A DNA stretch of 64,000 bases. Source: UBA9926 sp913064795. Its GTDB lineage: Bacteria > Pseudomonadota > Gammaproteobacteria > Pseudomonadales > Azotimanducaceae. The notes under the pieces were generated by a model, which saw only the letters and a program-made list of their open reading frames with translations, did not search any database and was not told the DNA's origin. This document shows positions 1 through 8,113 of this stretch, in pieces. A program made the translations under genes and the position numbers. Each line of letters starts with the position of its first letter. Position 1 is the stretch's first letter. Location: NCBI GenBank assembly GCA_045560765.1, contig JBJKZD010000009.1, positions 310,001-374,000 on the forward strand. Reading direction: 5' to 3'.

Positions 1-78
1 CCCGCACCGAGAAGCTCGGTTGAGAGCCGGTGCTGGCCGCCAGGCTTTGCGCTTGAGCCTGGCTTTGACCTTTATTAG

Positions 79-176
79 GTCTATGGTTTTAAGGCTATGA
101 CTTAATGACTCTCGCTCAAAGGCTAATGCTTATCGGCTAATGCTTAACGGCTAATCCTTAACGGCTATGGCCTGCA
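79..176. repeat. degenerate 14-bp tandem repeat, about 7 copies
   Basis: A 14-bp unit repeats in phase from about 79 to 176. The best copies are at 121-134, 135-148 and 149-162 (GGCTAATGCTTAAC type), with weaker copies at 79-92, 93-106, 107-120 and 163-176. The array lies just downstream of the minus-strand acyl-CoA dehydrogenase that ends at 219. I see no gene in 1-218. The repeat is read directly from the sequence; its function is unknown. Confidence 0.75.
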
Positions 177-218
177 ATCAATAACGTGCTTTGACTGTAT
201 TGGATTTCTCGATAGACG

Positions 219-1466
219 CTATTTGGATTCAGAGGTTGGGATTTGGTTAAAAGCCAGTCCCTTATCAGCGCGCATGTCCTCGGGCAACCCCAAAACTCGT
301 TCGGCGATGATGTTTCGCAGAATCTGGTCCGTACCACCCTCAATCCTTACCGCCGGTGACCGCATCAACATCGCCTGGATCTGAGCTTGGCTACGCGCTA
401 TTTCAGGATCTGTAATGAGCCCTCCAAGACCCTGAAGGTCTAACGCAAACTTCGCAATATCCTGCATCATGCCGCCGGCAACCAGCTTGCCGATGCTGTT
501 TTCGGGTCCGGGGACTTCGCCCTTCGATAACGCCGACATGGCTCGAGCACCGGTGTTTTTCAGTCCTGCACTCTTGGCATACCAATCCGCTAGCTTAGAC
601 CGTACCGCAGGGTCATCAATCGCTTGCCCGCTCGCAAGCGGCAGGGTCTCAGCCAACGCTTTGATTTCGGGAAAGCCCGTAGAGATACCGCCACCGATAG
701 CCAGGCGCTCGTTCATGAGCGTTGTTAAGGCAACCTTCCACCCATCGCCGACGCCGCCAAGTCGCTGACTGTCTGGGATCCGAACGTCCGTGAAAAAGAC
801 CTCGTTAAACCCACTGTCTCCGTTGGCTTGTTTAATCGGCCGGATCTCTACCCCTTCACTTCGCATGTCTAAGAAAAACATCGTCAGCCCGCGATGCTTG
901 GCCACTTCGGGATCGGTTCGAGTAATTAGGATCCCATAATCACTGTAATGCGCGCCGGAGGTCCAAATTTTTTGCCCGTTAATCACCCACTGATCCCCGT
1001 CCTTTTCAGCTCGGGTTCGGAGACCCGCAAGATCGCTACCGCCCTGAGGTTCTGAGAATAACTGACACCAAATCTCTTCACCGCTCGCAAGCTTGGGAAG
1101 GTAGTGCCGTTTTTGATCTTCGCTGGCATACGCCATCAGCGTCGGCGCGCACATTCCCTGACCAATAATAAATGTCCCGGTGAGCTTGCTGTAAATACCC
1201 TCTTCTTGATTCCATATCACCTGTTCGATGGGCGAGGCGCCACGGCCGCCGTAGGCCTCAGGCCACTGAATACAGGCCCATCCGGCATCGGCTTTCGTTT
1301 TTTGCCATCGCTTTGCCTCAGCGATTGGGTCAAGATCGCCGGTCTTGGTCGATCCAAAACCGCTCTGGGTTAAGGGTTCTGCGAGATGAACCGGCGCGTT
1401 GGCTTCGATCCATTCCCTTGCGGTTTCCCGGAAAGCCGCCTCATCATTTGTGTCAGTAAAATCCAT
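219..1466 (-). CDS. acyl-CoA dehydrogenase (large partner of an adjacent pair)
   Basis: This is a 415-residue FAD-dependent acyl-CoA dehydrogenase that would put the alpha,beta double bond into an acyl-CoA thioester. Visible features are the FAD/substrate segment around residues 138-148 (FSEPQGGSDLAG), the central beta domain containing WVINGQKIWTSGA, and the C-terminal EGGTDQILRNIIAERVLG near residues 376-394, which carries the usual catalytic glutamate. The start is an ATG with an AGGAG five bases upstream. It begins 8 bp after the stop of a second, shorter acyl-CoA dehydrogenase on the same strand. Such pairs often form heterotetramers that act on steroid or other bulky side chains. The family is certain; the substrate is inferred only weakly. 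Confidence 0.95.
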   Translation of the reverse strand: MDFTDTNDEAAFRETAREWIEANAPVHLAEPLTQSGFGSTKTGDLDPIAEAKRWQKTKADAGWACIQWPEAYGGRGASPIEQVIWNQEEGIYSKLTGTFIIGQGMCAPTLMAYASEDQKRHYLPKLASGEEIWCQLFSEPQGGSDLAGLRTRAEKDGDQWVINGQKIWTSGAHYSDYGILITRTDPEVAKHRGLTMFFLDMRSEGVEIRPIKQANGDSGFNEVFFTDVRIPDSQRLGGVGDGWKVALTTLMNERLAIGGGISTGFPEIKALAETLPLASGQAIDDPAVRSKLADWYAKSAGLKNTGARAMSALSKGEVPGPENSIGKLVAGGMMQDIAKFALDLQGLGGLITDPEIARSQAQIQAMLMRSPAVRIEGGTDQILRNIIAERVLGLPEDMRADKGLAFNQIPTSESK

Positions 1467-1474
1467 TGCTACTC

Positions 1475-2578
1475 CTAAGCTGCCGCACCCGGCAACGCTT
1501 CAATTAAACGGTCTTCCCATCGATTTAGGCCACCCAAAGCCACGGATAGATAGTTTGCGCGACGGTAAAAGAGGTGACAATCATAGGCCCATGTAAAACC
1601 CATGCCTCCATGAACCTGAATGTTATCCCGCGCGCACAACTGGGACGCTTGGGTCGCTGAAACCCGGGCGGTTGCCGCGGCCAGGTGCAGATCCGGCGCG
1701 TTATTCTCAAGCGCCCAAGCCGCATAGTAGGCATTCGACTCGGCCAGCTTTAGCGCGACATACATGTCGGCCATCATATGCTTTAAGGCTTGAAAGCTGC
1801 CAATCGGCCGTCCAAAGGCGAACCGATCCTTGGCGTAAGCCACCGCCATATCAAGGGCTCGAGAGGCGCCACCGATTTGCTCAAAAGCAAACAACACTGC
1901 AGCACGATGCAACACCGCTTCGAGTTGAGGCCATCCTTGGCCCGGCTCGCCAAGCATCTCCACCTCAGTGCTTTCAAAAGTCAGGGTTGCAGCTGCCAGC
2001 GATGGGTCAATAATCTCCACCGGTTTTCGCGCCACCGCATCCAAGGGGGCAACCACCAAACACGGACCTTCCGAGCTGGAGGCCAGCACAACAGCAATAT
2101 CGGCAACCAGCCCGTGGGGGACAACGAGCTTAGATCCATTGAGCGCACCCGCTTGAACCGAAGCAGAGAGCGTCGCCTCGGTGACTTCTGCCAAGTCTTC
2201 AGCCACGGCAAAGGTCCCAATCAGCTCGCCACTGGCCAGTTTGGGCAGCCAGTCTTCCTTCTGCGCCTCTGAGCCGTAGAGCCCAATGGCCTCACTCGCT
2301 AGGTAGACCGACGAAGAAAATGGAACCGGGGCTAAGGCCGCGCCCATCTCTTGAGCTATTAGGCAAAGCGGCAAATACCCGGCGCCAACACCACCATAGG
2401 CCTCTGGGATCGCTGTCCCCTGTAGCCCCATTTCCGCCATGCCTGTCCAAACCGAATTGGCCTGGAGCTGCTCGCCCTCCATAACGGCTCGATGGACCGA
2501 TAACGGGCTATGATCAGACAAGAAACGCTGCACTTGTTCTTGGATCATTCGGTGCTCGCTGGAGAAATCAAAATTCAT
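1475..2578 (-). CDS. acyl-CoA dehydrogenase (small partner)
   Basis: This 367-residue acyl-CoA dehydrogenase family protein lies directly upstream of the larger one. The N-terminal helical domain starts MNFDFSSEHRMIQEQVQRFL, IPEAYGGVGAG follows, and the C-terminal domain has IQVHGGMGFTWAYDCH near residue 325. It is shorter than typical short-chain enzymes, and the middle beta domain is divergent, with no clear SEP-GSD signature. That fits the less conserved partner of an alpha2-beta2 enzyme, as known for actinobacterial FadE26/FadE27-type pairs. An AGGG precedes the ATG. Co-transcription with the 219-1466 gene is inferred from the 8-bp gap. Confidence 0.92.
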   Translation of the reverse strand: MNFDFSSEHRMIQEQVQRFLSDHSPLSVHRAVMEGEQLQANSVWTGMAEMGLQGTAIPEAYGGVGAGYLPLCLIAQEMGAALAPVPFSSSVYLASEAIGLYGSEAQKEDWLPKLASGELIGTFAVAEDLAEVTEATLSASVQAGALNGSKLVVPHGLVADIAVVLASSSEGPCLVVAPLDAVARKPVEIIDPSLAAATLTFESTEVEMLGEPGQGWPQLEAVLHRAAVLFAFEQIGGASRALDMAVAYAKDRFAFGRPIGSFQALKHMMADMYVALKLAESNAYYAAWALENNAPDLHLAAATARVSATQASQLCARDNIQVHGGMGFTWAYDCHLFYRRANYLSVALGGLNRWEDRLIEALPGAAA

Positions 2579-2992
2579 ACGCTGTTTCCCTAGTTTATTG
2601 ATGCGCTCTAACGCGGATTTTATCTTTGGATTGTCTCGATCATACCAGAGCTTTTGGGGAATTTTAGACCCTAATCGCCTTAGTTTCGGGCACAGGCCAA
2701 GCGAGACCAGCGCGCCTACAACATAGCATCAGGAAGGCTAACAATGCGGTTCCCCGGCAACTCACGCTGATCTGAGCGCTTAGCCGGCGCAATGCCGCAG
2801 TATTGGATGCCGCGGTGTTGGATGCCGCAGTATTAAAGCCCCCTGCGGAGACCGAGCGATCACCTCCGACGGAACCCCATTTGCTTTGGATCAATCAACC
2901 TATCTTATGAAGTACCCCTCACTGACAAATCACCAATGCAGCGAGTGATGATCGGCTGCCGCCCTGGGCAATGACCCAGCACTTTCGGCTGA
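2579..2992. other. intergenic spacer, no gene seen
   Basis: This 414-bp gap lies upstream of the acyl-CoA dehydrogenase pair and downstream of the VOC gene, all on the minus strand. It should hold the promoter of the dehydrogenase operon, but I cannot point to convincing -35/-10 boxes. A short 15-bp repeat sits at 2792-2836. A weak CTGGG/CCCAG hairpin near 2970 could end the VOC transcript. Open frames here have no recognisable protein character. Confidence 0.5.
2792..2836. repeat. 15-bp tandem repeat, 3 copies
   Basis: There are three consecutive 15-bp units at 2792-2806, 2807-2821 and 2822-2836, of the form ATGCCGCAGTATTGG with one to three differences between copies. They lie in the spacer between the VOC gene and the acyl-CoA dehydrogenase pair. 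The unit differs from the other spacer repeats in this window. Confidence 0.8.
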
Positions 2993-3451
2993 CTAGGACG
3001 TCAAATGTCCTAGCTGAGCCTGGTCATCATTTCTGATCTCGTAAATTTCAATGATGTTCCCGAACGGGTCTTTCCCGTAAACCGCACTGGCGCGACCAAA
3101 GTCGACGGGGTCGGCGACAAAGGTCATTCCCGCCGCCTTGAGCCGTTCATATTCAGCCGAAATGTCGGTCACCTCGAGTGCAAAATGTGGGTAGCCCAAA
3201 TCACAGGGACGGGCCGTCTTATCTTCACCTTTGGGTGCTCGATACTGCCAGAGTTCAACAAAGCAGTTCCCTGCGTTCATCATCGCCATGTCCGCATCCA
3301 TATCTGTCAAACCCACGGCACGGTCAGCGAGGGGAGCGTTGGCAATCGTCCCCGATTGAGCAACAGTAAAACCAAAAGCCGCTTCGTAAAATGCAATGCC
3401 TGCCGCAAGGTCAGGCACGCTGATCGCAATATGGTGAATTCCCTTGATCAT
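2993..3451 (-). CDS. VOC family protein, methylmalonyl-CoA epimerase-like
   Basis: This is a glyoxalase/VOC-fold metalloenzyme of about 152 residues. The usual ligand pattern is visible: His in IKGIHHIAISV at the N-terminus, Glu in FVELWQY, His in YPHFALEV and Glu in GNIIEIYEI at the C-terminus. The layout resembles methylmalonyl-CoA epimerases and related lyases or dioxygenases, so the exact reaction is open. Two ATG codons are adjacent. I chose the second, at 3451, because the AGAGGAG is then at a normal distance; the first is only three bases from it. The neighbouring acyl-CoA dehydrogenases fit a role in acyl-CoA breakdown, but that is inference. Confidence 0.88.
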   Translation of the reverse strand: MIKGIHHIAISVPDLAAGIAFYEAAFGFTVAQSGTIANAPLADRAVGLTDMDADMAMMNAGNCFVELWQYRAPKGEDKTARPCDLGYPHFALEVTDISAEYERLKAAGMTFVADPVDFGRASAVYGKDPFGNIIEIYEIRNDDQAQLGHLTS

Positions 3452-3766
3452 CATCGGCTCCTCTGTGAAATCAGCTATACCATTTGTGGCAACCGCTTCT
3501 TAACTATTTCGGCGATGCCTGAAGAGAATCTAGCCAAACCTGGTGAGGCGGGCTGACTTAGGCCCACTTTATATCAAAGCACAGGCAAAAGTGTCAGGAA
3601 TCAGCGCCGCGAAAAAAAGTGCGCGAAGAAAAATAGGATTTGGTGAGCCAGAGCCGGGAACTGATTGATAATAACGTCGCTTTCTTAAGACTAAAAACGC
3701 CGACCTTGCTCCAATCTGGACAATAGCATTAGTATTGCCCAGCGCCTTCAGAAAACGAGTCGATTG
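3452..3766. other. divergent promoter region between VOC and GST genes
   Basis: About 315 bp separate the minus-strand VOC gene from the plus-strand glutathione transferase-like gene. Both promoters must lie here. The stretch around 3560-3740 is locally rich in A/T runs. I see no clear operator palindrome and no credible small gene. Confidence 0.4.
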
Positions 3767-4543
3767 ATGAAGCTTTACCACAACCCCATGTCAAGCTGTT
3801 CCCAAAAGGTAAGGCTCGTCCTCGCCGAAAAAAAACTACCCTATGAGAGCGAAATCCTCGATCTACAGAAAGGCGCTCAGTTCAGCGAGGAATACCTCCG
3901 GCTCAATCCCAATGCCCTTGTCCCGACGCTCATCGATGACGGAGCAACCTTCATTGAATCGACATTGATTAATGAATATCTCGACGACCAGTATCCTGAA
4001 CAACGACTGTGTCCAGAAACGCCTGAGCAGCGTTATAGGATGCGTTTATTTTGCCGAGTACTTGACGACCTGGTCCACCCCGCCTGTGCCGTATTGACCT
4101 ACGCAATCGGTGCCAGACCCGGTCTTCTGGCACTCTCAGCAGACGAACGGGACGCTTTACTCGAAAAAATACCCGACCCCGTGAGACGCGCGTCGCGACG
4201 AACCGTCATTGAACACGGACCGGACTGCGAAATCTTTCAGAACAGTCTTTCAACCTATCTTCACATCATGGACCAGGCCGAACAGCATCTCTGCGATAAT
4301 GAGTTTATTTGCGGCAAGACGGTAAGCCTAGCCGATTTTGCGCTATTGCCTTATGTGCTTCGGTTAGAGCAGTTGGCGATGGATCGCGCCATTGAAAACC
4401 GAGTTCGCCTCAGCCGATGGTTCGATGTGATGAAAGCCCGGGAAAGCTTCACAACCGCGATCCAAAATCTATTGCCAGAAAAAGCGGTGGCTGGATTCAA
4501 AGCCGCTGGGGAAGCCGCTCTGAGAGGTGTCACAATTACCTAA
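3767..4543 (+). CDS. glutathione S-transferase family protein
   Basis: This cytosolic GST-fold protein has 258 residues. The thioredoxin-like N-terminus (MKLYHNPMSSCSQKVRLVLAEK) carries a Ser/Cys active-site region near residues 8-11, followed by the cis-Pro segment LNPNALVPTL and the glutathione-contacting FIESTLINEYL. The all-helical C-terminal domain follows, with LADFALLPY near residue 190. It is slightly longer than typical (200-230). The ATG at 3767 matches the family N-terminus; a TTG lies one codon earlier. No strong Shine-Dalgarno is visible. It stands alone on the plus strand. Detoxification of electrophiles is the usual role; the substrate is unknown. Confidence 0.9.
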   Translation: MKLYHNPMSSCSQKVRLVLAEKKLPYESEILDLQKGAQFSEEYLRLNPNALVPTLIDDGATFIESTLINEYLDDQYPEQRLCPETPEQRYRMRLFCRVLDDLVHPACAVLTYAIGARPGLLALSADERDALLEKIPDPVRRASRRTVIEHGPDCEIFQNSLSTYLHIMDQAEQHLCDNEFICGKTVSLADFALLPYVLRLEQLAMDRAIENRVRLSRWFDVMKARESFTTAIQNLLPEKAVAGFKAAGEAALRGVTIT

Positions 4544-4597
4544 TGGATCACCCCCGCCAGGCCGCCACCATGCGCGACCATGGAAGCTTGTATGACA

Positions 4598-4618
4598 GGG
4601 CTGATCAGAGATCAGCCC
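4598..4618. terminator. hairpin between convergent genes (possible terminator)
   Basis: A perfect 9-bp inverted repeat, GGGCTGATC and GATCAGCCC with an AGA loop, lies between the plus-strand GST gene (ends 4543) and the minus-strand PPOX gene (ends 4629). The position suits a shared bidirectional terminator. No U-tract follows on either strand, so intrinsic termination is uncertain. Confidence 0.4.
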
Positions 4619-4628
4619 CCTTACAGGC

Positions 4629-5222
4629 TCAGCGTGGGTCTAAGCCTTTGCTCTCACGGCTTTTGTTCATACGCTGTGCATCCGAGCTCAAACGTTCTCC
4701 AAGCTCTTCTTCCTTGACCGTGCCCGCCATATGCGCCCCAGCCAACTTGCTGTTGTACATGATCTTTTTAACTGGCGTGACGGACAACACAGTCCGAAGC
4801 GGGGAGTCTAAGAAATCAACCCAATAGGCTTCACCGTCTGGGTTGCCCGGATTAAGCTTTTGAGCCAGCAACCGATAAAACCACATCTTGGTTTCTTCAT
4901 CATCATGGAAAGCACCAGTGCCCTTAAACGTAATCGCACCGCCTGGCAGGTCAGGTGAAGCACCGTCGTTGTAGCCTTTACTGCTGACGTTGACCGAGAC
5001 TTTGGGATTACGCTTGATGGCAGCGGTACGATGACGATGCTCGGAGAACGTGATCCAGATCTTGTCGCCTTCCCAGACAAAGGCATGGGTCACACCAACA
5101 GGCCAAGAATCCTTGGTTGCCCACATGAGGACGCACTCCATAGAGTTTGTCATCATTTGGTCAACCTGCTCATCCGTAAACGGGTAAATTGAAACGATTT
5201 CGTGATCGGTGGTTTTGGCCAT
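4629..5222 (-). CDS. pyridoxamine 5'-phosphate oxidase (PPOX/FDOR) family protein
   Basis: This is a split-barrel flavin- or deazaflavin-binding protein of 197 residues. N-terminal features include VLMWATKDSWPVGVTHAFVWEGDKIW, the strand ITFSEHRHRTAAIKRNPKVSVNV that usually contacts the cofactor phosphate, and a C-terminal FLDSPLRTVLSVTPVKKIMY segment. Members bind FMN, F420, biliverdin or heme, and the sequence alone does not decide which. The start is an ATG with AGGA about nine bases upstream. Just upstream lies a strong inverted repeat (5240-5263), which suggests a dedicated repressor. It is separated from the upstream S9 peptidase gene by 100 bp. Confidence 0.85.
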   Translation of the reverse strand: MAKTTDHEIVSIYPFTDEQVDQMMTNSMECVLMWATKDSWPVGVTHAFVWEGDKIWITFSEHRHRTAAIKRNPKVSVNVSSKGYNDGASPDLPGGAITFKGTGAFHDDEETKMWFYRLLAQKLNPGNPDGEAYWVDFLDSPLRTVLSVTPVKKIMYNSKLAGAHMAGTVKEEELGERLSSDAQRMNKSRESKGLDPR

Positions 5223-5239
5223 GGAAGATTCCTTTATCT

Positions 5240-5263
5240 AAAACAGTACGCGTTGACTGTTTT
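5240..5263. promoter_or_regulatory. 24-bp palindromic operator-like site upstream of the PPOX gene
   Basis: Perfect 8-bp arms AAAACAGT (5240-5247) and ACTGTTTT (5256-5263) flank an 8-bp spacer, ACGCGTTG. The site sits 18-41 bp upstream of the PPOX start codon. Its size and symmetry resemble TetR-family operators. No TetR-type regulator gene is present in the window. The palindrome is seen directly; its function is inferred. Confidence 0.45.
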
Positions 5264-5322
5264 ATACAGGAATTCCCAGCGCTCGGCTATATGCTAGCCC
5301 CAAAACTTGCTTGATTTTCAGG

Positions 5323-7353
5323 TTAGCTCAAAACATGTTTGTTCAAAAACCGAATCAGCAAATTATAATAGTCTTTGCGATTATCTTCACTGAAGAATCC
5401 ATGACCCTCTTTGTCCCTGATCAACGTCTCATAGGGCTTATTGGCTTGATCCAATGCGCGAATCAGGAGTTCCGCGTGTTCAATCGGTGCTCGATCATCG
5501 TCTTTGCCATGGACAATCAATACCGGGGCCTTTAAGCGCGCAACATAAAAGGCTGGAGACTGACGCATCTGTTCGTCTTTGTCTGTTCCTAAGGTTTCAT
5601 CGAGATAAAACTTACCTCCCCGTTGATAACGATAATTGCCGGCATTGCCAGAAACATCGCCCTTTGTATAAAGCATCGGCAATGAATAAACGCCCACATA
5701 GCCCACTGCCGCCTTAAACAAATCAGGCTCTAGGATCGGCGATTGCAGCGCGGAATAACCACCGAAGCTAGCGCCAACAATGGCCACGCGATCAGGGTCA
5801 GCATAGCCTTGCTTGATGGCCCATTTAACCGAGTCAATAATATCGAACTGAGTCTTGCGTCCCCACTCCCCATCACCGCGATGCATAAAGTCCAATCCAA
5901 AGCCGTCCGACCCTCGGAAGTTTACTTTCATCACCATATAGCCATGGCGCGCCAATACCTGAACCTCAGAATCAAAACCCCAATAATCCCGCGCTCTTGG
6001 TCCACCGTGGGGAATGATAACGAGGGGGTTATTTTTTTCTCCGGATGCTGGAAAGGTCACGTAGCCGTTAAGAAGCAAACCATCGCGGGCCACAATCGAG
6101 ACCGCTTCTGTTGGCTGCAACATCGACCGTTCAACTTGGTTGAGGACTTTTGCCAACAGTCTCACCTGGGAGGTCGTGCGATCAAAAAAGTAGAGTTGTC
6201 CCGGTTCATTACCGGCGTACACCCTAAAGATCACTTTTTTAAGGTCATCCGAGTAGGAGACCCCACCTATCCCGAAGGCAGGAAACGCTTTCATGATCGA
6301 GACCAAAATACCCGCCAACTCATGGTCCGGATCCAAAATGTGAATTTCTGGGTAGTTCGTTTCAGTTTCTACAGCGACCGGATGGCCCTTATAGGAATAG
6401 ATGGAAGTCGGGTCTGAGTCTTTTCCTGAGAAGATTTTTTTGACGGATTGTGTCCTTGGATTCCACTCAAACATACTCCGTACCGACTCACCCGGCAGCG
6501 CCGCCGAGACCACAAGATTGCCGTTACGCATCACCCCACGAGGAGAGGCGCCATAACCAGAAAGCTCTTTTCGAAAAGGATTTTCCTGCTCTATCCATGC
6601 AACACTCTTGGCAGGACGATAGAAGAACTTGCCCTGGGACTGATCGTCAATGCCGAATGCATAGGCCAGACGTCGCCGATATTCACCGTCTTCTGAGCGT
6701 TCAAAAAGTCCCTGGCCCAGTAGCGGCATGTCTTCAAATTTTTTACTGTTGCACTTTTTAGCGTAGGCGGCCACACCCTTACAGTTTTGACGTTTTAAAG
6801 CGGTGGCACGACTGGCTTTTTTATCAATGCGGTCAATGTAGTAATCCACACGCCGCGCGTTGTAATCAAAGACTGAAGTGATAATTTCGTTTTTGCTGTA
6901 ACGGCCTTCGTAACTCCCAAAGCCCTCTATTTTATTCTTCCCTGTATAATCCATGACATAATATCGAAGCAGATTTCGGCCCGCCTCTGACTCTTTACTA
7001 TCTTGTCTGATATTTATCAAAATCTTTTTACTGTTCAGCCACTCAACATTAGATACATCACTGCCGTCCTTGAATCCGATTGTGTTCAGCACTTTCATCG
7101 ATTTTAGATCTAGAATATGAACCCCTTGGCGGCGCTTACCCTTTTTTTCTTCATCGCTTAGAAATCCAAGCGCAAGGCGCTTACCATCGGGAGATATGCG
7201 TGCGGTCCAAATATCTGAACGCATTGATACCGCTTCGATAAAGGGTTCATCAATCATCACAGCCGAAGCCAGAGAAGGCCAAAAAACCGTCGCTAGCACC
7301 AAGCCAATCAAGGAGCCCTTAAAATATTCAATTAACCTAGGCTTATAATTCAT
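5323..7353 (-). CDS. secreted S9 family prolyl-oligopeptidase-type peptidase
   Basis: This 676-residue serine peptidase belongs to the acylaminoacyl-peptidase/DPP-like S9 group. An N-terminal export signal (hydrophobic run ending PSLASA near residue 30) is followed by a beta-propeller-like region of about 380 residues and a C-terminal alpha/beta-hydrolase domain. The catalytic triad is visible: Ser529 in GASFGG, Asp near 618-620 in HGKDDDRAP, and His651 in KEGHGFF. The oxyanion region IPHGGPRARDYWGFD is also present. AAAGGAG precedes the ATG. It would cleave short peptides in the periplasm. It lies in the same-strand block as the TonB receptor and the C15-like protein, which fits use of imported peptides. 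Confidence 0.95.
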   Translation of the reverse strand: MNYKPRLIEYFKGSLIGLVLATVFWPSLASAVMIDEPFIEAVSMRSDIWTARISPDGKRLALGFLSDEEKKGKRRQGVHILDLKSMKVLNTIGFKDGSDVSNVEWLNSKKILINIRQDSKESEAGRNLLRYYVMDYTGKNKIEGFGSYEGRYSKNEIITSVFDYNARRVDYYIDRIDKKASRATALKRQNCKGVAAYAKKCNSKKFEDMPLLGQGLFERSEDGEYRRRLAYAFGIDDQSQGKFFYRPAKSVAWIEQENPFRKELSGYGASPRGVMRNGNLVVSAALPGESVRSMFEWNPRTQSVKKIFSGKDSDPTSIYSYKGHPVAVETETNYPEIHILDPDHELAGILVSIMKAFPAFGIGGVSYSDDLKKVIFRVYAGNEPGQLYFFDRTTSQVRLLAKVLNQVERSMLQPTEAVSIVARDGLLLNGYVTFPASGEKNNPLVIIPHGGPRARDYWGFDSEVQVLARHGYMVMKVNFRGSDGFGLDFMHRGDGEWGRKTQFDIIDSVKWAIKQGYADPDRVAIVGASFGGYSALQSPILEPDLFKAAVGYVGVYSLPMLYTKGDVSGNAGNYRYQRGGKFYLDETLGTDKDEQMRQSPAFYVARLKAPVLIVHGKDDDRAPIEHAELLIRALDQANKPYETLIRDKEGHGFFSEDNRKDYYNLLIRFLNKHVLS

Positions 7354-7560
7354 TACTGCTCCTTTGGAGAAATTTTGCGCTGGAGAATATTAACAAGAAC
7401 TTTTGAACCGTTCTACAAGCCGAGTAAGTTAGTATCTGGAACCTCAAAGCAACCCGGATTGAAACCCGGCGATGGCGTTCATGAAATAGTAGAGAGAAAC
7501 TTGGCTTTGGGGAACGACAGAATAGCGCATCATGCGTCCTTTATTCAGTCAAAGCCAATG

Positions 7561-7636
7561 ACTAAGCAAATTAGAGAGGGGCATATTACAGAGAGGCAAA
7601 TTGCAGAGGGGCAAATTGCAGAGAGGGCAACCTGCA
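7561..7636. repeat. 15-bp tandem repeat, about 5 copies
   Basis: The copies are at 7561-7575, 7576-7590, 7591-7605, 7606-7620 and a 16-bp last copy at 7621-7636, with consensus GAGAGGCAAATTGCA. The array lies directly upstream of the S9 peptidase promoter region and just past the stop (7652) of the minus-strand small exported protein. The remainder of 7354-7651 holds no recognisable gene. Confidence 0.8.
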
Positions 7637-7651
7637 CGCATCCATTGAGTC

Positions 7652-8113
7652 CTACCGCGTTACTTCCTTAACCTTTAAACGCAGTCCATCCGAGCGGACC
7701 AATATTTTCGCACCCATAAAGCCGCGCTCAAGCCTGACCCGATCACCCTCACTAAAAGCTAATTGATGGGTCGATTGATCGACAAATCGACGGCCATCAT
7801 CACTGATATAACTCATTCGCAAGATCTTTGATCGTACAGCACGTTTAATGGTAAATGAGTCTGTCGCAGGTTTTTTCCCGATCGCAACTGCAGCGGCTTC
7901 TTGACGAATTACTTCCCGCTGCTGGGTTGATACTGCAGGCGCTTTGCTCTCTGATATCTTTTCTTCGACCCGCCCAGCTAATTCATCGTAGCATGCAAGC
8001 CTCTCCCCTACCGACTCAATATCTGCGCAATCCAATAGGCTCGCACCGCGAGCCCCCTCGGCCACACTCATCAAGATCGCCAAGAGAACTATTTTGTACC
8101 CGAAATTTTCCAT
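7652..8113 (-). CDS. small exported protein of unknown function
   Basis: I do not recognise a named family for this 153-residue protein. It starts with a signal peptide (YKIVLLAILMSVAEGARGAS). The mature N-terminus has two cysteines in DCADIESVGERLACYDELAG, a pattern seen in several small periplasmic proteins in which the pair probably forms a disulfide. The C-terminal 60 residues (VRSKILRMSYISDDGRRF... VRLERGFMGAKILV) look beta-rich, possibly SH3-like. It overlaps the 3' end of the methyltransferase gene by 25 bp, so the two are probably translated from one message. GAGGG precedes the ATG. The role is unknown. Confidence 0.75.
   Translation of the reverse strand: MENFGYKIVLLAILMSVAEGARGASLLDCADIESVGERLACYDELAGRVEEKISESKAPAVSTQQREVIRQEAAAVAIGKKPATDSFTIKRAVRSKILRMSYISDDGRRFVDQSTHQLAFSEGDRVRLERGFMGAKILVRSDGLRLKVKEVTR

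Noticed and set aside
121..176. Tandem units considered as a CRISPR array
   Set aside because: Units are directly adjacent with no unique spacers and no cas genes are present. The same holds for the arrays at 20406-20558 and 59096-59221.
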